Positions 1-10,236 are shown, counted from the first letter of the stretch. The stretch is 64,000 bases of DNA from an uncultured Alphaproteobacteria bacterium (GCA_946480475.1 CAMLJM010000006.1:23206-87205); one strand, 5' to 3'. Program-made: numbers and translations. The notes: generated by a model not told the origin, from the sequence alone.

Positions 1-777
1 GCATGGCGTGTGTGCTGTATAGCGGCGCGGCAAGTCGTCATCACCCTCGATAATCATATCGGCAACAATGTTGGTCAGTGACACTTCGGCGGTGGGTATC
101 AGCCAATGATCTGATGTTGTATGAAAAAGATCCTCCGCAAACTTTGGCAACTGTCCCGTGCCGTAAAGCGCATTGTCACGGACCAGCAGGGGCGGCGACA
201 CTTCGGTATAACCATGTTCCTGCGTATGCGTATCGAGCATGAACTGCGCCAGCGCACGCTCCATTCGTGCCAAACCTGAATGCATGATCGTGAAACGGCT
301 GCCTGACATCTTGGCAGCGGTTTCGAAATCCATCATGCCCAGCGCCTCGCCGATTTCAAAATGCTCAGGGGTCTGGCTGTTCAGTTTTTTCGGCTCACCG
401 ACTTTACGAACTTCCTTGTTATCGTTTTCGTCCTTGCCGTCCGGCGTATCGTCATCCAGCAAATTCGGCAAGCTGGCGAGGTGTTGGTTTAGCGCTTCCG
501 CCAATGTTGCCTCACGCTGCTCCAGTTCGGCCATGCGATCCTTCATAGATGCCACCTCATTCATGATGGCTGTCGCATCGCCACCCTTGGCCTTGATCGC
601 ACCGATTTCCTTGGACTTGGTGTTGCGGGCATTCTGCAGATCCTGCATTTCTGTTTGCACGGCACGGCGCTCGGAATCCAGTTTCAGTATCTCTGGCGTC
701 TGGGAGGACAAGCCACGACGCGCCCAGTTTTTGTCATAAGCGGCGGGATCTTTGCGTATCGCGGCAATATCGTGCAT
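1..777 (-). CDS. serS: seryl-tRNA synthetase, 5' part (runs off the window)
   Basis: Charges tRNA-Ser with serine in the cytoplasm. The first 259 codons are present and the rest lies beyond base 1. The start ATG (777-775) follows AGAGGA at a good distance. The N-terminus MHDIAAIRKDP and a long E/K/Q/R-rich helical arm (about residues 30-110) are the tRNA-binding arm typical of SerRS. The class II core follows, and the sequence leaves the window within RRYTAHTPC, the start of motif 2. The gene is divergent from the amidohydrolase gene at 819, with 41 bp between the two starts. Family assignment is firm; completeness cannot be judged. Confidence 0.93.
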   Translation of the reverse strand, partial: MHDIAAIRKDPAAYDKNWARRGLSSQTPEILKLDSERRAVQTEMQDLQNARNTKSKEIGAIKAKGGDATAIMNEVASMKDRMAELEQREATLAEALNQHLASLPNLLDDDTPDGKDENDNKEVRKVGEPKKLNSQTPEHFEIGEALGMMDFETAAKMSGSRFTIMHSGLARMERALAQFMLDTHTQEHGYTEVSPPLLVRDNALYGTGQLPKFAEDLFHTTSDHWLIPTAEVSLTNIVADMIIEGDDDLPRRYTAHTPC

Positions 778-818
778 TTTCAGTCCTCTAAAGAAATAAA
801 CGTGTTAAACATATAACC

Positions 819-1718
819 ATGAACCGGGATCTACTCAAGAACTCCATAACAGGGGTCTATACCCTGAAAAATACGCCCCAGCCCTCGCCGCTGGTATTTG
901 ACTCACCCCACAGCGGCCGCACCTACCCGGCAGATTTCAATTATACCTGCGATACCGACATGTTGCGCCGGGGGGAAGACAATCATGTTGACGAACTTCT
1001 GGAAAATATTCCCAGTATGGGCATTCCCCTCCTCTGCAGCGAATTCCCCCGTACCTATATAGATACGAACCGCGCCCTGGATGACATCGAACCTGAAATC
1101 CTGGCTGAACAATGGCCCGGGGAATTAAACCCGACGGATCGCGCACAAGCCGGCATCGGCCTCATTCGTCGCTATATAAAGCCGGGCCTTTTTGTCTATG
1201 ATCGCAAGCTCTATGTGAACGAGATTCAGCAGCGTATTGAAAATTATTACAAACCTTATCACGTCGCTCTCGAAATTTTATTGAATGAAGCACGTGCGCA
1301 TTACGTTCAGGTCTGGCATATCAACTGGCACTCTATGCCTTCACTGGGAAGCGTAACACCCTTCCCCCGTACAGGAAGGCGCATGAATAATGGCCAACCT
1401 GATTTCGTACTCGGTGATCGTAACGGCACGACCTGCCTGCCGGAATTTACACGCGATGTGAGGGATTATCTCAAAGGTCTCGGGTATGGCGTCGCTGTCA
1501 ACAGCCCTTACAAAGGCGTTGAACTGGTGCGTCGATACAGCAACCCCATCATGGGCCGCTACAGCCTGCAGATCGAAATTAACAAGGGCCTGTATTGGGA
1601 TGAGCGCAAAATCACAAAGAACAAGAACTTCAATGCGCTAAAATCTGATATTGAGAAACTGTCTCAGTGGCTGATTGATTACACAGCATCACAGACGCAA
1701 GCCATTGCCGCTGATTAA
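819..1718 (+). CDS. N-formylglutamate amidohydrolase family protein, copy 1
   Basis: A 299-aa FGase-family (PF05013) hydrolase. Family members release formate from N-formylglutamate in histidine breakdown or act on related N-acyl amino acids. Visible hallmarks are FDSPHSGRTYP near the N-terminus, DTNRALDDI, WHINWHSMP (putative metal ligands) and the C-terminal QIEINKGLYWDE. No signal peptide, so cytoplasmic. Its stop overlaps the stop of the convergent folC by 4 bp. A second paralogue lies just beyond folC at 3091. No hut genes are nearby, so the true substrate is open. Confidence 0.85.
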   Translation: MNRDLLKNSITGVYTLKNTPQPSPLVFDSPHSGRTYPADFNYTCDTDMLRRGEDNHVDELLENIPSMGIPLLCSEFPRTYIDTNRALDDIEPEILAEQWPGELNPTDRAQAGIGLIRRYIKPGLFVYDRKLYVNEIQQRIENYYKPYHVALEILLNEARAHYVQVWHINWHSMPSLGSVTPFPRTGRRMNNGQPDFVLGDRNGTTCLPEFTRDVRDYLKGLGYGVAVNSPYKGVELVRRYSNPIMGRYSLQIEINKGLYWDERKITKNKNFNALKSDIEKLSQWLIDYTASQTQAIAAD

Positions 1719-3010
1719 AACAGCTCTTTATATGCGTATAAAGTTCCCGTCACCAAAATCCGTCCCGGCTTACCATTATCATTCACCACCGCACGCACAG
1801 CATCCTTCAACGAAGCATAAGCCGGAACATCGGTACGATGATTTTTCAGCACAGCAGACAATTCTTCCGCCGGATAGCTGGGACCTGTTTGATCAAACGG
1901 GCCATTCGGGAACGAGAATGTCGAAAGCGTTTCAAGGTGCGACAGAACCGGGCCAAGACATACAGCCGGGTCCTTGCTTTTCAGCATTCCGACCACGGCA
2001 TGCACCGGCCCCTCGGACGCCCATCCGCCGACATAACGCCCCAGAACTTCCCCGCCACTATCATTATGGCCGCCGTCATACCAAAGCTCCCACCCGGCAG
2101 GCAGGCCTTCCGCAAGGCTACCCCGCTTTATATGCTCCAGCCGACCCGGCCATTCAGCATGCCGAAGCCCCTGCACGATAGCCTCTTCATCAATTCTGAA
2201 AAAATACTGTGACTTCAGCGCAACAATCGCCGCACCAGCGTTCCAGCATTGATGCTCGCCTTCCAGGTTAGGCTGCGGGTAAATGAACGTCTGCCCGGCC
2301 AGTGTCAGACGCATCTGCGCTTCACGGCAAACCACACCCCAATTCCAGATTAAGGGCACACCCAATGCCGCAGCCTTTTCCGCAAAAACAGGCATAACCT
2401 GTTCCTGCGCCCATGACATTTGCTGACCGATAACGCAGGGAACCCCCGGTTTCATGATCCCGGCCTTTTGCGCCGCAATCTCGGGCAATAAACGCCCCAG
2501 CCAGTCAACATGGTCGAAAGAAATGGTGGTAATGATCGTCATAAACGGATTACGAACAACATTCGTTGCATCATTCAATCCACCCAAACCTACCTCAAGC
2601 AACAACACATCGGCAGGCACGCGGGAATAAGCCAGGAAAGCTGCCGCCGTTGTAATTTCAAAGAATGTAATTTTTTCTCCGCCATTTACGGTGCGTACTT
2701 CATCAAGAATCTGAATCAGAAAATCATCACTGATCAACTCTCCTGCAAGGCGGATACGCTCATTAAAAGTGATCAGATGGGGCGAGGTATAAACATGGCA
2801 TTTATATCCCGCAGCCTCCATGACCGAACGCAGATAGGCGATGGTCGATCCCTTGCCATTTGTTCCCGCCACATGAATGACAGGTGGCGTTTTGTCCTGC
2901 GGGTTACCCAGCTTGCCCAAAAGCCGGTACAGCCGGTCCAACGAGAGATCGACTTTTTCAGGATAAAGCTCCTGCAGGCCTAACAATATCCGGTGCAGCG
3001 CGTCCGACAT
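1715..3010 (-). CDS. folC: bifunctional folylpolyglutamate synthase / dihydrofolate synthase
   Basis: Adds glutamate to dihydropteroate and to folates using ATP, in the cytoplasm. The 431-aa product has the Mur-ligase fold: P-loop HVAGTNGKGST near residue 45, EVGLGGLNDATNV, and SFDHVDWLG. The start chosen is the ATG at 3010 (MSDALHRIL), which fits the family's usual N-terminus; an in-frame start at 3061 would add 17 atypical residues. Alphaproteobacterial folC often follows accD, but here it sits alone between two amidohydrolase paralogues on the other strand. Its start lies 80 bp from the divergent gene at 3091. Confidence 0.92.
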   Translation of the reverse strand: MSDALHRILLGLQELYPEKVDLSLDRLYRLLGKLGNPQDKTPPVIHVAGTNGKGSTIAYLRSVMEAAGYKCHVYTSPHLITFNERIRLAGELISDDFLIQILDEVRTVNGGEKITFFEITTAAAFLAYSRVPADVLLLEVGLGGLNDATNVVRNPFMTIITTISFDHVDWLGRLLPEIAAQKAGIMKPGVPCVIGQQMSWAQEQVMPVFAEKAAALGVPLIWNWGVVCREAQMRLTLAGQTFIYPQPNLEGEHQCWNAGAAIVALKSQYFFRIDEEAIVQGLRHAEWPGRLEHIKRGSLAEGLPAGWELWYDGGHNDSGGEVLGRYVGGWASEGPVHAVVGMLKSKDPAVCLGPVLSHLETLSTFSFPNGPFDQTGPSYPAEELSAVLKNHRTDVPAYASLKDAVRAVVNDNGKPGRILVTGTLYAYKELF

Positions 3011-3090
3011 AAAAACACTTTCCCCCAACTCACCTTTTACAATTCCCACGATAACTTGCAATCGATTATCGATCCCGATATGGATGACCC

Positions 3091-3930
3091 ATGACCGAAC
3101 AAAAGCCTGTGATCATCCATAAACCGGATACGAAAACGACATCACCTATCGTTTTCGATAATCCGCATAGCGGGTATAATGAATCCTGGCTCTGGGACGC
3201 CTTTATTGACCGCCTGCTATCCAATGTTCCTACTACGGGTATCCCCGTTCTGGAAACACAGATACCGCGCACTACAATCGATGTTAACCGCGCCATCACT
3301 GAAATCGATCCCAGCATTTTCAAAGAATACTGGCCTTACCCTCACAAATTGACAGCTAATGTACGCAAGGGGATGGGATTAATTCCATTCTTGCTAAAGC
3401 GTCAGGATGGAACATTAACACAAGCATTCAATGAAGGGGCAGAACTCACTGTTTCAGAAGTAAAAAGAAGAATTGATGATTACTACATTCCTTACTACAC
3501 CGCCCTGACAACATTAATGAACAATGCCTATCAACATCATGATCTGGCAATACATTTTAATTTTCATTCTGTCCCCCGACAGGACCCGCCTATACACAAG
3601 GACATCATCATAGGTGACCTGTATGGCAAATCTGCCGCCAAACCTCTCGTCGCATTTGTAAAAGAATTCATGAAACGTGAGGGCCTGACAGTCGGCATGA
3701 ACAGCCCCTATCCCGGTGGTGAATTAATCCGCACAACAGCCCGCCCAGAAGAGGGTCGCCATAGTTTACAGATTGAGATTGCCCGCGATCTGTATATGGA
3801 TCAGTCTTCCCTTACTTATGACCACTTAAAAGGTGATCGCGTCCGTGATACGCTGACCCGGTTCGCTACGGAATTGCAGATTTTCGTAAAAAGTCAGGCT
3901 GAAGCCTTTAAAGCGCCTATACCGGGCTGA
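3091..3930 (+). CDS. N-formylglutamate amidohydrolase family protein, copy 2
   Basis: A 279-aa paralogue of the gene at 819 with the same landmarks: [24 protein letters not shown] and [11 protein letters not shown]. Similarity is in motifs and layout, and much of the rest differs, so the duplication is old or the two were gained separately. It lacks the residue stretch around 1141-1230 in the same form, giving a shorter chain. Cytoplasmic, no signal peptide. The 3' end overlaps the convergent lipB by 37 bp. Substrate unknown; family call is good, exact reaction is inference. Confidence 0.82.
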   Translation: MTEQKPVIIHKPDTKTTSPIVFDNPHSGYNESWLWDAFIDRLLSNVPTTGIPVLETQIPRTTIDVNRAITEIDPSIFKEYWPYPHKLTANVRKGMGLIPFLLKRQDGTLTQAFNEGAELTVSEVKRRIDDYYIPYYTALTTLMNNAYQHHDLAIHFNFHSVPRQDPPIHKDIIIGDLYGKSAAKPLVAFVKEFMKREGLTVGMNSPYPGGELIRTTARPEEGRHSLQIEIARDLYMDQSSLTYDHLKGDRVRDTLTRFATELQIFVKSQAEAFKAPIPG

Positions 3931-4553
3931 TCCGCCTCAAATACCTCATCCCAGTGTTTCATCAACGCCGTATCCAGGTCATTCATTGAGATTTTGACTC
4001 CCAGATCATGACATGATGTCACGCCAAACTCCCGGATGCCGCACGGTACGATGCCCTGAAAATGCGATAGGTCAGGATCAACATTGATCGAAATGCCGTG
4101 ATACGTGACCCAGTGACGGATGCGGACACCCAGTGCTGCAATCTTGGATTCAGTACCGTTATGCGCCACCCATATCCCGACGCGACCATCACGACGTTCA
4201 CCCTTGATGCCAAATTCACGCAGGGCACGGATGATCCATTCTTCCAGTTGCCAGACGTAGCGCTTGATATCAGGAACACGCTGACGCCGCTTAAGATCAA
4301 GCATGACATAGCCGACACGCTGTCCCGGTCCATGATAGGTGTACTCGCCGCCACGTCCCGTATCAAGAACAGGAAACCGGGGATTGAGAAGATCGACAGC
4401 CTTGGCACTTGTGCCTGCCGTATATAGCGGTGGATGCTCCAATAACCAGAGCATCTCCGGCGCGGCGCTTGCACGAATATCCGCAACGCGCTGCTCCATA
4501 ACAGAAAGCGCATCCGGGTATTCAACAAGATCGTCTGAGGCCTTGATTTCCAT
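3894..4553 (-). CDS. lipB: lipoyl(octanoyl) transferase LipB
   Basis: Moves octanoate from acyl carrier protein to lipoyl domains of 2-oxoacid dehydrogenases, the first step of lipoate synthesis, in the cytoplasm. The 219-aa chain has the diagnostic [17 protein letters not shown], the lysine/alanine block [17 protein letters not shown] and the region FQGIVPCGI holding the active-site cysteine. The start ATG at 4553 gives the normal family length. Its last 37 bp overlap the end of the amidohydrolase gene in antisense. No lipA is seen in this window. Confidence 0.94.
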   Translation of the reverse strand: MEIKASDDLVEYPDALSVMEQRVADIRASAAPEMLWLLEHPPLYTAGTSAKAVDLLNPRFPVLDTGRGGEYTYHGPGQRVGYVMLDLKRRQRVPDIKRYVWQLEEWIIRALREFGIKGERRDGRVGIWVAHNGTESKIAALGVRIRHWVTYHGISINVDPDLSHFQGIVPCGIREFGVTSCHDLGVKISMNDLDTALMKHWDEVFEADQPGIGALKASA

Positions 4554-4598
4554 GACTATAAACTACTGCCACTACAGTATCTTGTCACTTATTATTAA

Positions 4599-4659
4599 AA
4601 CCACGGATAAACACGGATAATTCTTATCAAAAATAGTTTATCCGTGTCCATCAGTGGTT
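4599..4659. repeat. imperfect 22-bp inverted repeat of the ACACGGATAA type
   Basis: Left arm 4599-4620 and right arm 4638-4659 are inverted copies of a 22-mer with 3 mismatches (19/22 pair), separated by 17 bp. The arms carry the words CACGGATAA and ACACGGAT that recur in dispersed intergenic repeats of many unrelated bacteria. It lies between sodC and lipB, both on the minus strand, and could fold when transcribed. A T-run (4662-4667) follows on the plus strand only, so it is not a clear terminator for sodC. Confidence 0.7.
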
Positions 4660-4669
4660 AATTTTTTCC

Positions 4670-5209
4670 TTACTTTAGAACACCACAAGCCAAACGGTCA
4701 CCTGAAGAACCTGATGGATCAGTCTTATAATCATCCGGGCCCGCATGGATCATAAGGGCTGAACCATCGGCATCTTTCAGATCTGCCATATCCAGTTCTT
4801 CGGTATAAATTTCAACCTTGGCCGTACCATCCTCATGAACCCAGATATTCGGCAAATCACCTTTATGCGCGCCTTCAGCACTCAGGAACCCGTGCTTTTC
4901 GCCTGCTTCAGCCAGATGGCTTCCTGCCTTTTTGAAATGATCCGCATGATCGTCACACGCCCCGACAGCATGCACATGCAGGCCATGCCATCCCGGTGTC
5001 AAACCCTCAACTTCAACCGTCAGTAAAAGACCATCCTCCCCCTCCCGGATCAGGGTGCTGCCCACATTTTTACCAGCATCATTCACCAGAGAAATAGCGC
5101 TGGGTGTCGGGGCCTCTGCAGGCGCTTGCGCCATAGCCGGGGCACTCAGGCAAAACAACGCCACGCCTGTGAGTGTAAAGTTTAAGGTCCGCGCCACAAT
5201 CTTTTTCAT
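4670..5209 (-). CDS. sodC: periplasmic superoxide dismutase [Cu-Zn]
   Basis: Converts superoxide to hydrogen peroxide and oxygen in the periplasm. The 179-aa precursor begins with a signal peptide ending AMAQA (cleavage near residue 28). The copper/zinc site is visible: HGLHVHAVGAC, the loop with DDHADHFKKAGSHL, WVHEDG and ALMIHAGPDDY. The two cysteines in VGAC and LACGVLK fit the conserved disulfide. A strong AAGGAGAGG precedes the ATG at 5209. The 116-bp gap to lipB holds the inverted repeat described separately. Confidence 0.94.
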   Translation of the reverse strand: MKKIVARTLNFTLTGVALFCLSAPAMAQAPAEAPTPSAISLVNDAGKNVGSTLIREGEDGLLLTVEVEGLTPGWHGLHVHAVGACDDHADHFKKAGSHLAEAGEKHGFLSAEGAHKGDLPNIWVHEDGTAKVEIYTEELDMADLKDADGSALMIHAGPDDYKTDPSGSSGDRLACGVLK

Positions 5210-5276
5210 AACAACACCTCTCCTTCTGGGTTTTGCGTCGCTATCAATCTATAGCAGTTTGCCTTGTTTTAAAGAC

Positions 5277-5305
5277 TTGCAGTCGGAAAGCTTATTTGAT
5301 ACCTA
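5277..5305 (+). promoter_or_regulatory. candidate sigma-70 promoter for tRNA-Leu
   Basis: TTGCAG (5277-5282), a 17-bp spacer and TACCTA (5300-5305) stand 17 bp ahead of the tRNA-Leu 5' end. Spacing is ideal and both hexamers are near consensus. Assigned by inspection only. Confidence 0.35.
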
Positions 5306-5322
5306 ACAGCCTCCATTTCTGT

Positions 5323-5406
5323 GCGGTCGTGGCGGAATGGTAGACGCGCAGCGTTGAGGTCGCTGTGGGGCAACCCGTGGAAGTTCAAGTCTTCTCGACC
5401 GCACCA
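5323..5406 (+). tRNA. tRNA-Leu (anticodon GAG)
   Basis: An 84-nt class II tRNA. Acceptor GCGGTCG pairs fully with CGACCGC (5396-5402), followed by discriminator A and an encoded CCA (5404-5406). The anticodon stem CAGCG/CGCTG encloses loop TTGAGGT, giving anticodon GAG. A long variable arm and the T-arm GTTCAAGTC are present. The D-loop reads GGAATGGTAGAC, one T shorter than the common Leu form. It reads CUC/CUU leucine codons. Confidence 0.95.
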
Positions 5407-5558
5407 TCTTTCTTTTTATTTCGCATTTGCGAACAACCCCTTACATAGCTGACCTGTAATTAAAGCCCTTCCCGCAGGCTTTCATTCTTGCCATATTTCC
5501 GGCACACTCGTGCTGCATCCATACACGCCCGGAATCTCCCGGTTTGATTGAGGTTTTT

Positions 5559-7874
5559 ATGAAAGATTCTATCCGCGAAGCCGCCCTTGAATATCACCGC
5601 ATCGGCACCCCCGGAAAAATTGCGATTGTCCCGACCAAAGCCATGTCGACCCAGCGTGATCTTGCGATGGCTTATTCCCCGGGCGTAGCTGCCCCTTGCG
5701 AAGAGATAGAGAAAGATCCTCTAAAGGCTCTCGATTACACATCACGTGGTAACCTCGTGGCTGTGATCTCTAACGGTACGGCCGTTCTGGGCCTGGGTGA
5801 TATCGGCGCACTGGCATCCAAGCCTGTGATGGAAGGCAAAGCCGTCCTGTTCAAGAAGTTCGCCAACATCGATTCAATTGATATCGAGATCGACGAAAAA
5901 GATCCTAAGAAACTGATCGAAATCATTGCCTCATTGGAGCCGACATTCGGCGGCATCAACCTTGAAGACATTAAAGCCCCTGAGTGCTTCGAAGTAGAAC
6001 GCGAACTGCGCAAGCGCATGAAAATTCCCGTATTCCACGACGATCAGCACGGCACAGCGATTATCGTGGGTGCAGCACTGACCAATTGGCTACATATTTC
6101 CAAACGAAAAATCACAGATATCAAACTGGTCACCAGTGGTGCGGGTGCTTCGGCCCTCGCCTGCCTGGGCGTACTGGTGAGCCTCGGACTACCGAAAGAC
6201 AACATCATCGTCACTGATCGTGACGGTGTAGTTTACAAAGGTCGCGTCGGCAACATGGACCCTGAAAAAGCGCAATACGCCGTTGAAACAAACGCACGCA
6301 CGCTGGATGACGCGATTGAAGATGCCGACGTGTTCCTCGGCCTCTCTGCCGCCGGAGTTCTGAAGAAAGATATGGTCAAGAAAATGGCCAAGTCCCCACT
6401 GGTTCTGGCGCTGGCCAACCCAACACCGGAAATCCTGCCCGAGGAAGTGCGTGAAGTGAAACCGGACGCCGTGGTTTGCACAGGCCGTTCCGATTACAAC
6501 AACCAGGTAAACAACGTTCTCTGCTTCCCGTTCATCTTCCGGGGTGCTCTTGATGTAGGCGCTACCGCGATTAATGAGGAAATGAAAATTGCCTGCGTCC
6601 ATGCCATTGCCAACTTGGCGCGCAAGGAAGTCAGCGCTGAAGTCGCTGCTGTCTATGGTGGGGAACAACTGGTATTCGGTCTTGATTACATGATTCCGAA
6701 ACCATTCGACCCACGCCTGATTGTGGAGTTACCGATGGCGGTGGCCAAAGTGGCGATGGAAACAGGCGTCGCAACACGCCCAATTACAGACTGGAATGCG
6801 TATCGCGAGAAACTGCAATCCTATACCTACCGTACCAGCATGGCGATGCGCCCGCTCTTCACACGTGCGAAAGCCGAACCCAAACGTGTCGTATACTGCG
6901 AGGGCGAAGAAGAACGCGTATTGCGCGCCATCCAGATTGTTGTTGATGACGGCCTTGCAAAACCCGTGCTGATTGGCCGCCGCTCTGTCGTTGAAACACG
7001 CATTAAACGCCTGCATCTGCGCCTTGAGGAAAACAAGGATTTCGAACTGATTGATCCTGAAAGCGATCCGCGTTATCGCGAATACTGGAACGACTATCAT
7101 AAGATGATGGAACGTCGTGGTGTTACCCCTGCTGTAGCACGCACAAGACTGCGTACCAATCCTACAGTGATTGGCGCCTTGATGGTTGCCAAAGGATATG
7201 CGGATGCCATCATCTGCGGCACCATTGGTAACTACCAGAACCATATGAAACATGTGTGTGATATCATCGGCCTTCAGCCCGGCGTTGAAAGTCCGGCAGC
7301 TTTGAGCGCCCTGATCATGAACAAAGGCACATACTTCATTACAGACACGCATGTGAACCCGGACCCCAGCATTGCGCAACTCAGTGAAATGACATTGATG
7401 GCGGCTGAAGCGGTGCAACGTTTTGGCATAAAGCCAAAAGTAGCCCTGCTCTCTCATTCCAATTTTGGAACTCATGAGAATGATAGCGCATTTAAGATGC
7501 AGGCAGCACTGGCAGATATTCGACATCGCGCCCCTGATCTGGAAATTGATGGCGAGATGAATGCCGATGCAGCCCTAAGCCAGACCATTCGCGAAGTTGT
7601 TATGCCAAACTCAACCTTGACAGGCGAAGCCAATGTTTTCGTCATGCCGAATGTTGATGCCGCGAACATTGCCTTCAATATGCTGAAGGTTCTGGGCGAT
7701 GCGATTGCCATTGGCCCTATGCTGCTGGGCATGGAACGCCCAGCGCATATCGTTTCGACATCAATTACTCCTCGTGGTATCGTGAACGTGACGGCGGTCG
7801 CTACCGTCGAAGCCCAGATTTACGATGCCGAACACAAAACCGACCAGATCAGACAAGCGGCTATGAACGTCTGA
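5559..7874 (+). CDS. maeB: NADP-dependent malic enzyme fused to a phosphotransacetylase-like domain
   Basis: Oxidatively decarboxylates malate to pyruvate, supplying NADPH and pyruvate in the cytoplasm. The 771-aa chain has two parts. Residues 1 to about 420 are malic enzyme ([41 protein letters not shown]). From about 430 to the end is a PTA-like domain ([35 protein letters not shown]), thought to be regulatory in this family. The ATG at 5559 is preceded by GAGG five bases upstream and is preferred over a TTG at 5544. The next gene, mgtE, starts 24 bp later. Confidence 0.95.
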   Translation: MKDSIREAALEYHRIGTPGKIAIVPTKAMSTQRDLAMAYSPGVAAPCEEIEKDPLKALDYTSRGNLVAVISNGTAVLGLGDIGALASKPVMEGKAVLFKKFANIDSIDIEIDEKDPKKLIEIIASLEPTFGGINLEDIKAPECFEVERELRKRMKIPVFHDDQHGTAIIVGAALTNWLHISKRKITDIKLVTSGAGASALACLGVLVSLGLPKDNIIVTDRDGVVYKGRVGNMDPEKAQYAVETNARTLDDAIEDADVFLGLSAAGVLKKDMVKKMAKSPLVLALANPTPEILPEEVREVKPDAVVCTGRSDYNNQVNNVLCFPFIFRGALDVGATAINEEMKIACVHAIANLARKEVSAEVAAVYGGEQLVFGLDYMIPKPFDPRLIVELPMAVAKVAMETGVATRPITDWNAYREKLQSYTYRTSMAMRPLFTRAKAEPKRVVYCEGEEERVLRAIQIVVDDGLAKPVLIGRRSVVETRIKRLHLRLEENKDFELIDPESDPRYREYWNDYHKMMERRGVTPAVARTRLRTNPTVIGALMVAKGYADAIICGTIGNYQNHMKHVCDIIGLQPGVESPAALSALIMNKGTYFITDTHVNPDPSIAQLSEMTLMAAEAVQRFGIKPKVALLSHSNFGTHENDSAFKMQAALADIRHRAPDLEIDGEMNADAALSQTIREVVMPNSTLTGEANVFVMPNVDAANIAFNMLKVLGDAIAIGPMLLGMERPAHIVSTSITPRGIVNVTAVATVEAQIYDAEHKTDQIRQAAMNV

Positions 7875-7898
7875 CGCTGGGTCTAACCGAGAGCCGGA

Positions 7899-9320
7899 AT
7901 GACGAAAGAGGACGAGGACCTTCTGGACTTGCTGCGCCAGAATGCAAATGACTCAGAAGAACCTGAGTCAGAGTCTCCCTATGTCCTGAGCGATGACCGC
8001 ATTGAGGAGATCACCGAAGCCCTGCACAGTGGTTACGATGATGCCGTTGTCCATATCATCAGTGAACTTTCTGCCACCGAAGCCGCCGATCTGCTGGAAA
8101 AAGTGAGCGAGGAAGAGCGCAGCATGCTTCTCTCCCAGCATGCTGCCGCATTCAGCCCTGAAACATATTCAGAACTGGATGATGAACTGCAAAGCCAGAT
8201 GCTTTCCAAAATGCCGCCCAAATACGTGGCCGCTATCATTTCAGAACTGGACAGCGATGACGCCCTGAGTTTGCTTGAAAACATTGACGAAGATGCCCGC
8301 AAAGACGTCATTCACAATCTTTCCGCCAGCACGCGTATCGCCCTCGTGGAGGGCTTGAGCTTCCCTGAATATAGCGCAGGTCGCCTGATGCAGCGCGAAT
8401 TCGTAGCCATCCCGCAATTCTGGACTGTGGGCAAGACCATCGATTATCTGCGTGCAGCAGGCGATGATTTGCCCGATTACTTCTATGATTTGTTCGTCAT
8501 TACACCTACTTATCGAGTTGTAGGAGAAATTCCGCTAAGCCGCGTTATCCGTGCGCGTCGCTCAGAAAAGATCGATCACCTGAAACTTGATGATATTCAC
8601 CCGGTTCCGGCAACAATGAACCAGGAAGAAGTGGCGCAGATGTTCATGCGCGAAGATATTACGTCTGCACCCGTTGTGGATGAAGAGGAACGCCTGATCG
8701 GCATGATCACAATTGATGACGTCGTTGACGTTATCGATGAAGAAGCACAGGAAGATATGCTACGCATGAGTGGTGTGGGTGAAAGCGACCTTTACCGCGC
8801 CGTGATCTCCACTGCCTCATCACGCTTTCGCTGGCTATTTATCAACCTGTTTACGGCACTGATGGCCGCAACGGTTATTTCTTTCTTTAGTGATACCATT
8901 CAGCAATTGGTGGCACTGGCAGTGCTGATGCCGATTGTCGCAGGCATGGGCGGTAACGCGGGGACCCAGGCGCTTGCCGTGGCGGTGCGCTCTCTTGCTA
9001 CGAATGAACTTTCACGCGTCAACGAACGCCGGGTTCTGATGAAGGAGGTCGGTGTTGGTGCCATTAACGGGCTGCTTTTCGCTGTCATGATTGGCACAAC
9101 AGCAGGGCTATGGTTCCAAAGCCCTATGCTCGGCTGTGTTATCGGTGCCGCCATGATTATTAACCTGATCACAGCCGGATTCTTTGGGGCTTTTATTCCC
9201 ATTGTGTTGGATCGCATCGGTGCAGACCCTGCTGTCGCCTCATCGGTATTCCTGACTACCATGACGGATATTGTTGGCTTCTTTGCCTTCCTTGGTCTTG
9301 CCACCATCTTCCTGATCTAA
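7899..9320 (+). CDS. mgtE: magnesium transporter MgtE
   Basis: Inner-membrane Mg2+ channel gated by cytoplasmic magnesium. The 473-aa chain shows the family order: an acidic helical MgtE-N domain (about residues 30-135), a CBS pair (about 140-265, including ITSAPVVDEEERLIGMI), a connecting helix and five membrane segments from about 310 onward. The pore signature GMGGNAGTQ is present around 345. It follows maeB by 24 bp and may be cotranscribed. Its stop overlaps that of the convergent argP-like gene by 4 bp. Confidence 0.94.
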   Translation: MTKEDEDLLDLLRQNANDSEEPESESPYVLSDDRIEEITEALHSGYDDAVVHIISELSATEAADLLEKVSEEERSMLLSQHAAAFSPETYSELDDELQSQMLSKMPPKYVAAIISELDSDDALSLLENIDEDARKDVIHNLSASTRIALVEGLSFPEYSAGRLMQREFVAIPQFWTVGKTIDYLRAAGDDLPDYFYDLFVITPTYRVVGEIPLSRVIRARRSEKIDHLKLDDIHPVPATMNQEEVAQMFMREDITSAPVVDEEERLIGMITIDDVVDVIDEEAQEDMLRMSGVGESDLYRAVISTASSRFRWLFINLFTALMAATVISFFSDTIQQLVALAVLMPIVAGMGGNAGTQALAVAVRSLATNELSRVNERRVLMKEVGVGAINGLLFAVMIGTTAGLWFQSPMLGCVIGAAMIINLITAGFFGAFIPIVLDRIGADPAVASSVFLTTMTDIVGFFAFLGLATIFLI

Positions 9321-10210
9321 ACCAGATTATCCTTTGCCGCTTTCCTGACGGCTTTCGTCAAAGCGTCCAGCGTGGGCGATGTTAAACGCCAGCTCTGCCA
9401 GTAAAGCGTATAGCTCATATCCTTGCCCGGCAGAAAGTTGACCAAGCGGCGCCTCTTCAAATATTCCTGCCCTATCGATTCAATCACCATGCCCCACCCT
9501 AAGCCAGAAGCCACAGCCTCATGAAAAGCATATGTTGAAGGGACAAAACTGGTTAATGGCTCGGTTTTTGGCAACCGACCATGGATCTTCTTTATAAACT
9601 CCAACTGGAATCTATCTTTGCGGTTAAACGCCACCATAGGAGCGCTTGCAAAGTTCTCTTTATTCACACCACCTGCAAAATGCTTCTTGATAAATTCAGG
9701 CGTCGCCATCGGCAAATATCGTATGGAGCCTAATTTCTCAATACGGCATCCCTGAACAGGTTTAGATGATGTTGTGACAGCCCCCAGCACACGCCCCTCT
9801 TTCAACCATTGCGCTGTATGTTCCTGATCATCCGGGAATATCTCCAGAGACTCTCCTGTTGATCTAGAGAATCCTGAGATGGCCTCATTGAACCATGTAT
9901 CAATGCTGTCGGCATTCACAGCCACCGGTAATGCGCGCGATGGTGTTTCCTGCATGCTGTTCAGATCGTGCAGCAGGTCTTTCTCCAATATCTCCATCTG
10001 CAGTGCATAACGATAAAACTTTACACCTTCCGCTGTGGGCCGACACGGCATTTCACGGATGATCAGCAAGACGCCCATTTTTTCTTCTAAAGCACGTATG
10101 CGCTGCGAAATAGCAGACGGCGTGACAGAAAGGCTTTGGGCCGCTTTCTCAAAACTGCCTTCACGCAGTATGGCTGTAAAAGCCGACAAATGGAGATGAT
10201 CTATAATCAT
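9317..10210 (-). CDS. LysR-family regulator of the ArgP/LysG group
   Basis: Transcription factor of 297 aa. An N-terminal winged helix-turn-helix (residues 1-60: FEKAAQSLSVTPSAISQRI) precedes a periplasmic-binding-protein-like effector domain. The sequence resembles ArgP, which senses lysine/arginine and activates the exporter gene argO. The context supports this: it is divergent from a LysE/ArgO-type exporter at 10589, with one small gene between. The 85-bp divergent spacer is very A/T-rich and holds an inverted repeat suited to LysR binding (10237-10253). The effector (lysine or arginine) is inferred, not shown. Confidence 0.85.
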   Translation of the reverse strand: MIIDHLHLSAFTAILREGSFEKAAQSLSVTPSAISQRIRALEEKMGVLLIIREMPCRPTAEGVKFYRYALQMEILEKDLLHDLNSMQETPSRALPVAVNADSIDTWFNEAISGFSRSTGESLEIFPDDQEHTAQWLKEGRVLGAVTTSSKPVQGCRIEKLGSIRYLPMATPEFIKKHFAGGVNKENFASAPMVAFNRKDRFQLEFIKKIHGRLPKTEPLTSFVPSTYAFHEAVASGLGWGMVIESIGQEYLKRRRLVNFLPGKDMSYTLYWQSWRLTSPTLDALTKAVRKAAKDNLV

Positions 10211-10236
10211 TAGCTTTTCTTAATATTATTAATTTT

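Noticed and set aside
5462..5482. AAAGCC/GGCTTT stem after tRNA-Leu as a terminator
   Set aside because: Six-base stem with a 9-nt loop and no clear T-run; too weak to annotate.
6729..7526. 265-codon open frame antisense to maeB
   Set aside because: It lies wholly opposite a clear malic-enzyme/PTA gene, has no ribosome site and its composition (His/Cys/Phe-rich) is that of a shadow frame.
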